NCBI GenBank assembly: GCA_964244295.1
Contig: CAXTIG010000058.1
Coordinates: 1-32,446, forward strand
Direction of reading: 5' to 3'
Source of the DNA: JAJAZB01 sp964244295
Lineage (GTDB): Bacteria; Bacteroidota; Bacteroidia; Cytophagales; Spirosomataceae
DNA: 32,446 bases
The notes under the pieces are model-generated. The model saw nothing but the letters and a program-made list of their open reading frames with translations. It ran no database searches and was not told the origin of the DNA. Positions within the stretch are counted from its first letter, which is position 1; every line of letters begins with the position of its first letter. A program made the position numbers and the translations under genes. Positions 1 through 8,229 of this stretch are shown piece by piece.

Positions 1-1
1 C

Positions 2-691
2 AGTACAAATATAGCGCAACTACCTGTAAATCAACAAAAAGACAAGTCTATTGTTCCAGGTGTGCCGGGAGACTGGGACAAACAAGGTAGCTTTTCGAAT
101 CCGGATTGGTTTAATATCTGGTATTCCGATGAATTCACCTCCAGTGTCGATGCTTCTGCTTATTTTATAAACAACAAAGACATTATTCGGGAAAACTTAG
201 TGAGGCTGTTCGTTACCAAAACGTTGGGTAGAGCAATCGGTGAAACCAATCAAAAATACGGTTTTGCCCCAACGAAAGGGCAGGAAATAATCTGGAACTC
301 TGATTCGAGAAAACACCCTGAAAATGAGGCTTTTCAAAAGGCTTGTACTAAAATTAAGGAAGTTTTCTCAGAGATGCGCTTCAACGAATCGTCCGAACAG
401 ATTGTGGCGACTCTCAGCCCGACCATCGCCTACTTTGAAGGCTTGAAATCGAAGTACGCTTCGGACGATAAAACGGATAAAAAACTACGCTATGCCAGTT
501 TTTACAACCTGGCCTTTTTGTATTATTACCTGGATATGCCCGATAAGGCCATCGAAAAAGCGAACGAGTTGATTAAGAATGACTACGACGAAAAAGACGG
601 TAAGGCTTGGGTGACGAAAGCCACGGAATTAAAGAAAGTTATGGAACTCAACCAGGTGAAAACGACCCACCTAGCCATCGAGGAAATCTGA
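2..691 (+). CDS. TPR-like protein, 5' end missing (partial)
   Basis: The frame is open from base 2, so the gene begins before the window; the GTG at 62 is only an internal candidate start. About 230 residues are visible. The C-terminal part (near LRYASFYNLAFLYYYLDMPD, then KAIEKANELI) has the helix-turn-helix spacing of a tetratricopeptide-like unit. The N-terminal visible part is rich in Asn, Lys and aromatic residues and resembles nothing I can name. Base composition is AT-richer than the genes that follow. A stem-loop 28 bases after the stop probably ends the transcript. No function is assigned; TPR proteins usually act as protein-binding scaffolds, often in the periplasm in this phylum. 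Confidence 0.7.
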   Translation, partial: STNIAQLPVNQQKDKSIVPGVPGDWDKQGSFSNPDWFNIWYSDEFTSSVDASAYFINNKDIIRENLVRLFVTKTLGRAIGETNQKYGFAPTKGQEIIWNSDSRKHPENEAFQKACTKIKEVFSEMRFNESSEQIVATLSPTIAYFEGLKSKYASDDKTDKKLRYASFYNLAFLYYYLDMPDKAIEKANELIKNDYDEKDGKAWVTKATELKKVMELNQVKTTHLAIEEI

Positions 692-718
692 CCAGTTTTA
701 AATGAGAATGATTGGGGC

Positions 719-753
719 AGCCCCGGCGAGTGACTTATGCACTCGTCGGGGCT
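719..753 (+). terminator. Stem-loop terminator after the partial TPR gene
   Basis: The 14-base arms AGCCCCGGCGAGTG and CACTCGTCGGGGCT pair with one G-U and a 7-base loop, followed by TTCTGCTT. It lies between the TPR-like gene and the histidine kinase on the same strand. The weak U-tract lowers certainty. Confidence 0.6.
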
Positions 754-793
754 TTCTGCTTGAAAAACCGCCTTCGCTGCGTATTTTTCAGCA

Positions 794-2245
794 ATGAACC
801 CCCCCGACCTCGACATCCAGGTTTCTCGCCGCCTCACGCGCTACTACATCCTGGCGCTCACTGCCGTGGCCTTGCTCTCGCTGTCGGGGCAGGTGCTCAT
901 CCAGTACTCGCTCGGCGACGTGCTCGACGATGCCCGCGTCATCAACCTCGCCGGCCGACAGCGGATGCTCAGTCAGCGGCTCACCAAGCGGGCGGTTCTG
1001 CTCAGTTACCCTGGCATTTATCCCGCCGGAACGACGGCCTACGCCCACGATTTCAACCACCTGCTCGCCCTCTGGAAAACCTGCCACGAAGGGTTGAAGG
1101 CCGGCCTGGTGCCTCAAGCCGAAGGCCCGCTGGTGGTCCGCATCAGCGCCGAAACCGCCGCGTTGTTCCGGCAACTCGACCCGCACTTCCGGGCCATGTA
1201 TGGGAGTTTGGAGAAAATTGGCCGGGGACAAAGCCGGGGCGACACACTGGGCTACGCGGCGGCCCTTCGCACCGTGCTCCAACACGAGCAGACGTTTTTG
1301 GAAGAAATGAACGCCATCGTGTTTCAGTACGACCGCGAAACCCGGCAGCGCGTGGATCGGGTGCGTAACATCGAATTTATGCTGGCGGTGGTCACGTTCG
1401 TGGTGTTGTTTCTGGAAGGCTTGTTTGTTTTCCGGCCCGTCGTGGCGCATACCGGCGAGGTGATTCAGCGCCTTACCCGTTCGGAAGCGCAGGAACGAGT
1501 GGCCAACGACCAGCTTCAGTTTACCAACCAATCGCTCCGGCAAACCCAGGAGGCGCTGCTGCGCACGGCGGAAGAAAAACACCAACTCCAACAAGCCGAG
1601 GCCAAAATTCGCTCGGCTTCGCTGCTCACCGGGCAGGAAGAAGAACGCGGACGCCTGGCCCGCGAACTCCACGACGGCATCGGGCAAATGCTCACCGGCC
1701 TGAAACTGCACGTCGAGAAACTCAACGGGGCGGCGTTTACCGAAAAACAGCAACGCACCTACGATGAACTCCGGCGGCTCGTCAACCAAACCATCGACGA
1801 CACCCGCACCGTGGCCCACAACCTGATGCCCTCGGTGCTCAGTGATTTTGGCGTGGCGGCGGCCCTGCGCCTGCTGGCCGAACAAACGGCGCGGAGTTCG
1901 GGCGTACGCGTCCAACTCCGGGCCGACGAAACCCTGCGCCTGCCCGCGCCTGTGGAAACGGGCCTGTACCGAATCGCCCAGGAAGCCCTCAACAATGCCG
2001 TGAAACACGCCGGGGCCAGCCTCGTGACGCTGGAGGTAGAACGTAAAAATGGCAGCGTTACGCTCGCCATCGAAGACGACGGCCAGGGCTTCGACCCGCG
2101 CAGCACCCGGCGTAAAAACCCCCGTTCGCTCAGCGGCAACGGCCTCCACAACATGCGCACCCGCGCCGAGTTGCTCAACGGCTCGTTGAAGATTTCGTCG
2201 GAAACCGGCAAGGGTACGCGGGTCTTTGCTAAATTACCGGTGTAA
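794..2245 (+). CDS. NarX-like sensor histidine kinase (PilJ-type sensor, HisKA_3)
   Basis: This is a 483-residue membrane-bound histidine kinase. A transmembrane segment lies at about residues 15-37. The extracytoplasmic part carries the PilJ/NarX type IV pili-like sensor signature VINLAGRQRMLSQRLTKRA at about 48-66. A second transmembrane segment follows at about 195-215, then a coiled-coil linker. The dimerisation/phosphoacceptor region is HisKA_3 type (EEERGRLARELHDGIGQ), with the phosphorylated histidine at about 293. The HATPase_c domain shows DDGQGFDP and GNGLHNM boxes. The response regulator gene follows 85 bases downstream, so the two form a two-component pair. NarX relatives sense nitrate or nitrite, but the ligand here cannot be read from sequence. 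Confidence 0.9.
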   Translation: MNPPDLDIQVSRRLTRYYILALTAVALLSLSGQVLIQYSLGDVLDDARVINLAGRQRMLSQRLTKRAVLLSYPGIYPAGTTAYAHDFNHLLALWKTCHEGLKAGLVPQAEGPLVVRISAETAALFRQLDPHFRAMYGSLEKIGRGQSRGDTLGYAAALRTVLQHEQTFLEEMNAIVFQYDRETRQRVDRVRNIEFMLAVVTFVVLFLEGLFVFRPVVAHTGEVIQRLTRSEAQERVANDQLQFTNQSLRQTQEALLRTAEEKHQLQQAEAKIRSASLLTGQEEERGRLARELHDGIGQMLTGLKLHVEKLNGAAFTEKQQRTYDELRRLVNQTIDDTRTVAHNLMPSVLSDFGVAAALRLLAEQTARSSGVRVQLRADETLRLPAPVETGLYRIAQEALNNAVKHAGASLVTLEVERKNGSVTLAIEDDGQGFDPRSTRRKNPRSLSGNGLHNMRTRAELLNGSLKISSETGKGTRVFAKLPV

Positions 2246-2247
2246 GT

Positions 2248-2312
2248 CAGTAAGCAAGAGCAGTGGGCAGTGAGCAGTTTTTGAATTCACTGCCTACTGC
2301 TCCTGCTTACTG
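2248..2312. repeat. Long inverted repeat between kinase and regulator genes
   Basis: Arms 2248-2273 and 2287-2312 match at 24 of 26 positions with a 13-base loop. The left arm is built of degenerate 7-base words (AGTGGGC, AGTGAGC, AGTTTTT). No U-tract follows directly, and the regulator gene starts 19 bases later. It is one member of the period-7/8 inverted-repeat set seen through this window. Confidence 0.8.
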
Positions 2313-2330
2313 CCCCCTTTTTTCTTCCCC

Positions 2331-2978
2331 ATGATAAAACTTCTCATCGCCGACGACCACGCCGTGGTGCGCAAGGGCCTGATTACGTTGCTCGAAGACG
2401 AAACCGACCTGACCATCGTAGGCGAGGCCGTCGACGGGCAGGATGCCGTTGAAAAAGTGGCGCAGATTGGCCCCGACATTGTGCTGCTCGACCTGACCAT
2501 GCCCCGGATGTCGGGCCTGGAAGCGGCACGGGTGATTTCGGACAAACACCCCGGTGTGCGGGCCCTCGTGTTTTCGATGCACAACAGCCAGGAGTACATC
2601 GTCAACGCGGTGGAGGCCGGAGCCTGGGGGTATTTGCTCAAAGACACCACCCGCGAGGAGATTTTGCTGGCTATCCACACCGTGGCGAAGGGAGAAAAGT
2701 ACTTTCCATCCTCCATTTCGGCGGCCATCGCCGAGGCGTTGCTTCACAAAAACAGCACCCGGAAGGGGAGTAAACCCGAAAGCGGTTTAGGCAAACTCTC
2801 GCGAAAAGAGCGGCAGGTGCTGAACTTCATCGCCGAAGGCCTGAGCAGCCGCGAAATCGCCGATCGGCTGGGCCTCAGCATCCGCACCGTTTCGAACCAC
2901 CGGGCGAATATGCTCCGCAAGGCGAAGGTGAAAAATACAGTGGAACTGGTAAGACTGGCGTTGGAGGAGAAAAAGTAA
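2331..2978 (+). CDS. NarL/LuxR-type response regulator
   Basis: This 215-residue two-domain regulator has a receiver domain (residues 1-120) with acidic pocket D8-D9, phosphoacceptor D54 in IVLLDLTMPRMSG, and the conserved lysine in LLKDTT near 104. The C-terminal LuxR/GerE helix-turn-helix (about 150-212) includes LSRKERQVLNFIAEGLSSRE and GLSIRTVSNHRANML. It should be phosphorylated by the histidine kinase encoded just upstream and act as a DNA-binding transcription factor. No target site can be read with confidence. Confidence 0.93.
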   Translation: MIKLLIADDHAVVRKGLITLLEDETDLTIVGEAVDGQDAVEKVAQIGPDIVLLDLTMPRMSGLEAARVISDKHPGVRALVFSMHNSQEYIVNAVEAGAWGYLLKDTTREEILLAIHTVAKGEKYFPSSISAAIAEALLHKNSTRKGSKPESGLGKLSRKERQVLNFIAEGLSSREIADRLGLSIRTVSNHRANMLRKAKVKNTVELVRLALEEKK

Positions 2979-2989
2979 CACTTCCCTAC

Positions 2990-3110
2990 TGTCTCATCTT
3001 GAGCGTAGTGAAGGAACTCGTTGGATTTCCGGCCAGTCGGCTGTCCTGGGCGGCTACCGACAGACTACCTGGAGGGCCAATAAGGTCCTTTCACTGCGCT
3101 CAGGATGACA
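2990..3110. repeat. Inverted pair of CTGAGCG-AGTGAAGG-type elements
   Basis: The left copy (2990-3017, core TTGAGCGTAGTGAAGGA) and the inverted right copy (3085-3110, core TCCTTTCACTGCGCTCAGGA) flank about 67 bases of unrelated sequence. The pairing is imperfect. The element is a sister of the CTGAGCGGAGTCGAAG pairs at 6465, 12650 and 16344. It fills the gap between the regulator and the VOC gene. Confidence 0.7.
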
Positions 3111-3129
3111 ACTATCGCGATAGAAAACG

Positions 3130-3621
3130 ATGCCAACCACAATCCCCATCCACCCCGCCGTCCGCATCGGTCACGTCCACCTGAAAGTAGCCAACCTCGA
3201 CCGGGCGCTACAATTTTACTGCGGGGTGCTGGGCTTTGAACTGATGCAAAAGTTTGGTGACAGTGCCGCCTTTATTTCGGCGGGTGGCTACCATCACCAC
3301 ATTGGGCTGAATACCTGGGAAAGTGCCGGAGGTTCGCCGCCCCCGCCGGGCAGCACGGGGCTGTACCACCTCGCCATTTTATACCCCACGCGGGCCAGTT
3401 TAGCCGACGCGCTACGTCGCCTGCGGGCGGCGACTATTCCCCTCGACGGAGCCGCCGACCACGGCGTAAGCGAAGCGCTCTACCTCCACGATCCCGACCA
3501 AAATGGGGTCGAACTGTACTGGGACCGGCCTCAAGAAACCTGGCCCCGCGACGAACACGGTGGCATTGCGATGTTTACGCGGCGCCTGGATTTGGAAGGA
3601 TTGGTGCGGGAAGCGGTTTAA
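3130..3621 (+). CDS. VOC-family protein (glyoxalase/extradiol dioxygenase fold)
   Basis: This 163-residue protein has one vicinal-oxygen-chelate module. The start of the fold is IGHVHLKVANLDRALQFYCGVLGFEL. Likely metal ligands are the His in HVHLKV, the His in LYHLAI and the Glu in NGVELYWDRP. The module resembles the N-terminal half of CatE-type catechol 2,3-dioxygenase-like proteins, but these are usually about twice as long. The substrate is unknown; VOC proteins include glyoxalases, dioxygenases and antibiotic-binding proteins. It stands alone between two intergenic repeats. Confidence 0.85.
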   Translation: MPTTIPIHPAVRIGHVHLKVANLDRALQFYCGVLGFELMQKFGDSAAFISAGGYHHHIGLNTWESAGGSPPPPGSTGLYHLAILYPTRASLADALRRLRAATIPLDGAADHGVSEALYLHDPDQNGVELYWDRPQETWPRDEHGGIAMFTRRLDLEGLVREAV

Positions 3622-3711
3622 GTAACCGGTGACTGGGCAAATGGGTGGGGTAATCGTCTACCATACAGATTTGGTAGTCATAGACTCGTAATGACAGGTT
3701 GTAATAGGTGG

Positions 3712-3909
3712 TCAAAAAGCGGATGGCCTTGCCATGCCGTTCGAGTTTTTTTGGAAAAAGAGTCGAGTGACGAACTGGCGAGTGCAGCGGTCTTTACCCG
3801 AGTAAGCACAACCGTTCTTAACCGTACGGGTGGTCCCGTAAGGTTGACCCCCATAGGATGAGCAGTTGCGTTGGTGAAACTGAGGCGTAGTTTGAGTTTG
3901 GCAACCCAA
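3712..3909 (-). pseudogene. Possible decayed IS1-type transposase zinc-finger fragment
   Basis: The reverse strand of this gap encodes a Cys-rich stretch containing CSSYGG, TVKNGCAYSGKDR and CTRQFV. This resembles the N-terminal zinc finger of IS1-type InsA proteins (CPxCG...VKNGxxxxGKxRxxCxxCxRQFV), with residues missing between GK and CTRQFV. No catalytic DDE part follows and no terminal inverted repeats are visible, so it could only be a remnant. The remaining bases of the gap 3622-4073 hold nothing else I recognise. A chance shadow frame is the main alternative. Confidence 0.35.
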
Positions 3910-4073
3910 AACTACCGCCCCCTGTGACTTTCCTGCTTCCTGTCATTATTTCTTTAGACTTTCCTTCCCACCCCACTCATCCCCACATTCTGCCAACCCG
4001 TCGTTGACCCCGTGCAAAAAACCGCTCTTTTTCGTATTTTCACCCACTTTTTCAAAAACCACTTCCTTTTTCC

Positions 4074-6458
4074 ATGAAACAACTTTTTAGCGGGGCCTGT
4101 CTGGTGGGTCTGACGATGCTAGCCGGGTCGGTAAGCGCCCAGCGCGGCAACGCGGCGGCCGAATACAACGCCAACACGCGCTTCGAGCAGATGGGCACGA
4201 TGCTGCCCACACCCAACTCCACCCGCGCCGCCTCGGGTGCCCCCGGCAAGGAATACTGGCAACAACGCGCCGACTACGACATCAAAGTAGAACTCGACGA
4301 CGAGCAACGCAAAATCACGGGGACGGAGGTCGTGACCTACTTCAATCAGTCGCCCGACGTGCTGCCCTACATCTGGCTCCAACTCGACCAGAACCTGTTC
4401 AAGAGCGACGCCATCGGCAAAAACACCGGCACCGGTGGCATCGACCCCGCCCAGGGCAGTTCGGCCCGGGGCTTGTCGCAAATCGTGAACACTGATCCGA
4501 AGAAATACGGCTACAACATCAAAGCCGTGAAAGACGCCAAAGGCGGCGCGTTGCGCTACACCATCAACAACACGATGATGCGCATCGACCTGGCCGCGCC
4601 CCTGCGGCCAGGTCAGACCGTCGTGTTTTCAGTCGATTGGGATTACCTCATCACCGAATACTACGGACGGAGTGGCTACGAGTTTTTTGCCAAAGACGGC
4701 AACGCCAACTACTTCATCGCCCACTGGTTTCCGCGCCTTTGCGCCTACGACGACGTGAACGGCTGGCAGCACAAGCAGTTCCTGGGTCAAGGCGAGTTCA
4801 CGTTGATTTTTGGCAATTACAAAGTCGCCATCACCGTGCCCAATGACCACGTACTCGGGGCCACCGGCGAACTTCAGAACCCGAAAGACGTGCTGACCGC
4901 CGCCCAAAGCAAGCGCCTCGACCAGGCCAAAGCCAGTTTCGACAAGCCCGTGGTGATTGTTACCCCGGAAGAAGCCCTGAAAGCCGAAGGCGGCAAACCC
5001 ACCGGCAAGAAAACCTGGGTATTCAAGGCCGACAACGTGCGCGACTTCGCCTTCGCGACCAGCCGCAAGTTCATCTGGGACGCCATGAACGTGGACATCG
5101 ACGGGAAGAAAACCCTGGCGATGTCGTTTTTCTCGAAAGAAGGCAACCCGCTCTGGGGGCAGTACTCCACCCAGGTGGTGGCGCACACGCTCCGCAGCTA
5201 CGGCGCGCGCACGATTGCCTACCCCTACCCGGTGGCGATTTCCTGCCACGCCACGGCGGGCGGCGGGATGGAATACCCCATGATTTCGTTCAATGGCGGG
5301 CGGCCCGAAGCCGACGGCACGTACTCCGAGCAGACCAAAGCGGGCATGATCGGCGTGATTATTCACGAAGTGGGCCACAACTTTTTCCCGATGATCGTCA
5401 ACTCCGACGAGCGCCAGTGGAGTTGGATGGACGAGGGCCTCAACACCTTCTGCCAGTACCTGGCCGAGCAGGAGTGGGACCGTAATTTCCCCAGTCGCCG
5501 GGGCGAGCCGCAGGAAATTGTCAATTATATGAAATCGGCCCCCAACACGCAGGTGCCCATCATGGCCTCGTCGGACAACGTGCTGCAATTCGGCCCCAAC
5601 GCCTACGCCAAACCCGCCACGGGCCTCAACATCCTCCGCGAAACGGTGATGGGCCGCGAGTTGTTCGACTACGCCTTCAAGGAATACGCCCGGCGCTGGG
5701 CTTTTAAATCGCCGACGCCCGCCGACTTTTTCCGGACGATGGAAGACGCCTCCGGCGTGGACCTCGATTGGTTCTGGAAGGGCTGGTTTTACTCCATCGA
5801 CGCCGCCGACCAGGAGCTAACCGACGTGCAGTGGCTCGCCATCGACCCGATGGACCCCGCCATCACCAAAGCCGCCGCCAAAGCCGAAGCCGAACGCCGC
5901 AAGCAGACGATGGCGAACACCCGCAACAAAACCGACATCAAGCAGACGGTGGTGGAGAAAATGCCGGAGATGAACGATTTCTACAATGCCTACGACCGCT
6001 ACGCCGTGACCGAGGCCGACAAGAAAAAATACGCCGATTTTGTAGCCAGCCTCAGCGACGACGAGAAAAAGCTGTTTCAGTCGGGTAAGAATTTTTACAC
6101 GCTCAACCTGAAAAACAACGGTGGGCTGGTGATGCCGGTCATCGCCAAAGCCGACTACGAAGACGGCAGCAGTGAGGTGTTCCGCTTCCCGGCGGAAATC
6201 TGGCGCTTCAACGACAAGGAAATCAAGAAGGTGATTCCGACGGATAAAAAAGTGACGCGCTGGACCATCGACCCGTTCTACGAAATCGCCGACATCAACG
6301 CCGACAACAACAGCTACCCCCGCCAGGCCGCCCAGCCGACGCGGTTCCAGTTGTACAAGCAACGCGCCAGTCCCTTCGCCCCGCAAGGCCCGAACCCGAT
6401 GCAGCAGCAGCGGCAAAGCCGCCCCAGCGCCGTGCAGGGGAGCCAGGGGAGGAATTAA
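4074..6458 (+). CDS. Secreted M1-family zinc metallopeptidase
   Basis: This 794-residue protein has a cleavable signal peptide (about residues 1-22, ending VSAQ). The gluzincin motif HEVGHNFFP places zinc ligands at H431 and H435 with catalytic E432. The third ligand E454 in WMDEGLNTF gives the HExxH-x18-E spacing of M1 aminopeptidases. GGGMEYPMISF stands where the family has its GxMEN substrate-binding motif. It probably trims peptides in the periplasm or outside the cell. The C-terminal ~200 residues after the catalytic core are charged, and the tail is rich in Gln, Pro and Ser. A bidirectional terminator follows. Confidence 0.93.
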   Translation: MKQLFSGACLVGLTMLAGSVSAQRGNAAAEYNANTRFEQMGTMLPTPNSTRAASGAPGKEYWQQRADYDIKVELDDEQRKITGTEVVTYFNQSPDVLPYIWLQLDQNLFKSDAIGKNTGTGGIDPAQGSSARGLSQIVNTDPKKYGYNIKAVKDAKGGALRYTINNTMMRIDLAAPLRPGQTVVFSVDWDYLITEYYGRSGYEFFAKDGNANYFIAHWFPRLCAYDDVNGWQHKQFLGQGEFTLIFGNYKVAITVPNDHVLGATGELQNPKDVLTAAQSKRLDQAKASFDKPVVIVTPEEALKAEGGKPTGKKTWVFKADNVRDFAFATSRKFIWDAMNVDIDGKKTLAMSFFSKEGNPLWGQYSTQVVAHTLRSYGARTIAYPYPVAISCHATAGGGMEYPMISFNGGRPEADGTYSEQTKAGMIGVIIHEVGHNFFPMIVNSDERQWSWMDEGLNTFCQYLAEQEWDRNFPSRRGEPQEIVNYMKSAPNTQVPIMASSDNVLQFGPNAYAKPATGLNILRETVMGRELFDYAFKEYARRWAFKSPTPADFFRTMEDASGVDLDWFWKGWFYSIDAADQELTDVQWLAIDPMDPAITKAAAKAEAERRKQTMANTRNKTDIKQTVVEKMPEMNDFYNAYDRYAVTEADKKKYADFVASLSDDEKKLFQSGKNFYTLNLKNNGGLVMPVIAKADYEDGSSEVFRFPAEIWRFNDKEIKKVIPTDKKVTRWTIDPFYEIADINADNNSYPRQAAQPTRFQLYKQRASPFAPQGPNPMQQQRQSRPSAVQGSQGRN

Positions 6459-6464
6459 ACAACT

Positions 6465-6551
6465 GTCACGCTGAGCGGAGTCGAAGCGCCGCGTGGAAAT
6501 GGGAAATATTCCCCGTAGTCCACGCAGCGCTTCGACTCCACTCAGCGTGAC
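6465..6551. repeat. Inverted pair of CTGAGCGGAGTCGAAGCGCC-type elements
   Basis: Arms 6465-6497 and 6519-6551 match at 31 of 33 positions around a 21-base loop. The same core is found at 12650-12742 and 16344-16433. It begins seven bases after the M1 peptidase stop codon. Confidence 0.85.
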
Positions 6552-6560
6552 CTTCTCAAC

Positions 6561-6593
6561 AAAAAGGCCAATCCGTCTCGGATTGGCCTTTTT
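6561..6593. terminator. Bidirectional intrinsic terminator
   Basis: AAAAAGGCCAATCCG and its exact complement flank a 3-base loop, giving a 15-bp stem with A-tract and T-tract ends. It sits between the convergent M1 peptidase (+) and toxin (-) genes and can serve both. Confidence 0.9.
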
Positions 6594-6608
6594 GCTATCG
6601 TTGAAAAA

Positions 6609-6869
6609 TTATTCGTAGTGTCCTTTCAACGAGTGAACTACTACTTCAGCATCGGTCACTTCGTACACCATCTGGTGCTCGTCGTCCAGACGACGCGACC
6701 AATAGCCTTTCAGATTTCCTTTGAGCGGTTCGGGTTTGCCTTTTCCTTCGAACGGCGTTCGTTGGCACTCTTTCAACAACTCCGCCGCCCGCTTGAATAG
6801 TTTCGGATTGGTATTCAGCCAGTACGCGACGTGTTCAAACGCTTTCGGCTCGAAACGCACGCTCCTCAT
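6609..6869 (-). CDS. yoeB: Txe/YoeB-type mRNA interferase toxin
   Basis: This 86-residue protein has the size and motifs of YoeB: KRAAELLKECQRTPFEGKGK, then KPEPLKG with the catalytic Glu near 47, the SRR/LDDEHQMVYEV region with Arg near 60, and the C-terminal H84-Y85. YoeB toxins have a RelE fold and cut mRNA on the ribosome. The gene overlaps the upstream antitoxin gene by four bases (ATGA), so the two are probably translationally coupled. Confidence 0.93.
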   Translation of the reverse strand: MRSVRFEPKAFEHVAYWLNTNPKLFKRAAELLKECQRTPFEGKGKPEPLKGNLKGYWSRRLDDEHQMVYEVTDAEVVVHSLKGHYE

Positions 6870-7153
6870 GACTTCTCCACCTTCCGGCGGCTGATTTCGG
6901 CCAACACGTCCACGGGTTCGTCGTTCAGAACGCGGTCGGCGAATGCTTCAAATTCTTCCGCTGAGAATTGGTAGGCATACCCGGCTTTTTCATTTTCGGC
7001 CAACGTTCGAAGCAAGGACTCGTTCGTAATTTCTTTTGCTTCCGGCGTTACCGTAACCGTGAAGCGGCGGCCTTTGAACAGCCGTTTGATGCTTTCCACG
7101 ACTTCGGCATCGAAAGCCTGCTCGTTTTCGAGGTGAAAAATGACCGATTCCAT
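6866..7153 (-). CDS. Probable antitoxin paired with the YoeB toxin
   Basis: This acidic protein of about 95 residues sits directly upstream of the toxin gene and overlaps it by four bases. A start at ATG 7153 (MESVIFHLEN) is preferred, with AAGG just upstream; a longer form from GTG 7192 is possible. The C-terminal half (SAEEFEAFADRVLNDEPVD) is Glu/Asp-rich, as expected for a toxin-neutralising tail. I do not see the usual YefM/Phd N-terminal pattern, so the antitoxin type is uncertain and the role rests mainly on position. Confidence 0.75.
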   Translation of the reverse strand: MESVIFHLENEQAFDAEVVESIKRLFKGRRFTVTVTPEAKEITNESLLRTLAENEKAGYAYQFSAEEFEAFADRVLNDEPVDVLAEISRRKVEKS

Positions 7154-7398
7154 GAGCCTTATTTTTATTGAAACCAAAAATACGCATTCCACACGAACGG
7201 AGCCAACGGGCTTGAATTAGTGCTCCGCACTCGCCACCTTTGCCCCCGGCTAACCCAACTGCCGCTGAAAACGCACCGTTCCTTCTTCGTGGTTCGGCCT
7301 GGCATTGCCTGAGGCAATCCGGGCGGTTCTCCCGCTTTCACCCCGCTTCTCCCTAGAGCGGAAGCATTCCCTTTTTTTCATTTCTGAAAGCAAAACCA

Positions 7399-8145
7399 AT
7401 GAATTCCACGAAGTGGTACCAAACCTTTTTTGACGGCCTCGCCACGCTCTCCTGGCAGCGCGCCGTTCCCGCCTCGCTCACCGAAGTCGAGGTGAATTTT
7501 ATCCTGCAACACACCGCGCTGCCGCCTGATTCGCATATTCTCGACGTGCCCTGCGGCTTCGGGCGGCATACGCTGGCCCTGGCCGAACGGGGCTACCGCG
7601 TCACCGGCGTGGATTTGGCCGAGACCTACATCCGCCAACTTTCAGCGGAAGTTGCGGCTCGCGCCCTGCCCGTCACGTTGATTCACGGCGATGCGCTCCG
7701 CGCCGACCTGGGCGGGCCTTACGATGCCGTCGTGTGCATGGGCAACAGCTGCGGCTACGCGCCTTACGCGGTCATGCGGCGTTTTCTGCGAAGGCTGGCG
7801 GCGGTGACGAAGCCCGGCGGCTGGTTCGTACTCAACACGGGCGTACTGGCCGAAACCCTGCTGCCGCACCTGAAAACCAGTGCTTCCTACGAAACCGGCG
7901 ACCTGACGATGCACATCCGCAACGAATACCGCCCGCTGGAAAGCGTGCTTGAAAGCGAACTGACGTTCGTGCAAGGCGAAAAGACAGAGGTGAAAACGGC
8001 TTTTCACTACGTGTTTACGTTGGCGGAGGTGACGCGGTTACTCCGGGGGGCGGGCTTCGACCTGCGGGCCGCGTACGGCGGGCCGGACGACAAGCCGTAC
8101 GCGCTGGGCGACTACGCGTACCTGCTGGCGCAACGCCGGTCGTGA
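7399..8145 (+). CDS. Class I SAM-dependent methyltransferase
   Basis: This 248-residue protein has a Rossmann-like methyltransferase fold. Motif I is HILDVPCGFGRHTLALAERG at about 46-65, followed by an acidic residue at the end of strand 2 (TGVDLAE). The later YDAVVCMGNSCGY region and LRRLAAVTKPGGWFVLNTG match motifs IV and post-II. The substrate is unknown; relatives act on small molecules. It is a single-gene unit, with a strong terminator following. Confidence 0.88.
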   Translation: MNSTKWYQTFFDGLATLSWQRAVPASLTEVEVNFILQHTALPPDSHILDVPCGFGRHTLALAERGYRVTGVDLAETYIRQLSAEVAARALPVTLIHGDALRADLGGPYDAVVCMGNSCGYAPYAVMRRFLRRLAAVTKPGGWFVLNTGVLAETLLPHLKTSASYETGDLTMHIRNEYRPLESVLESELTFVQGEKTEVKTAFHYVFTLAEVTRLLRGAGFDLRAAYGGPDDKPYALGDYAYLLAQRRS

Positions 8146-8150
8146 AAACA

Positions 8151-8187
8151 AAACGGTCAGCCCCGGACGGTGGGCTGGCCGTTTTTT
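8151..8187 (+). terminator. Intrinsic terminator after the methyltransferase
   Basis: AAACGGTCAGCCC pairs with GGGCTGGCCGTTT (one G-U), with a short loop and a run of T. It separates the methyltransferase from the next gene on the same strand. Confidence 0.88.
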
Positions 8188-8229
8188 AGTTTCTTTCCCT
8201 GAAAAAGCAAACCAACCTCTACCTCCGAA

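Noticed and set aside
788..2149. Long open frame on the minus strand opposite the histidine kinase
   Set aside because: It is a GC-rich shadow; the + strand frame carries a complete set of kinase motifs and the minus frame resembles no protein.
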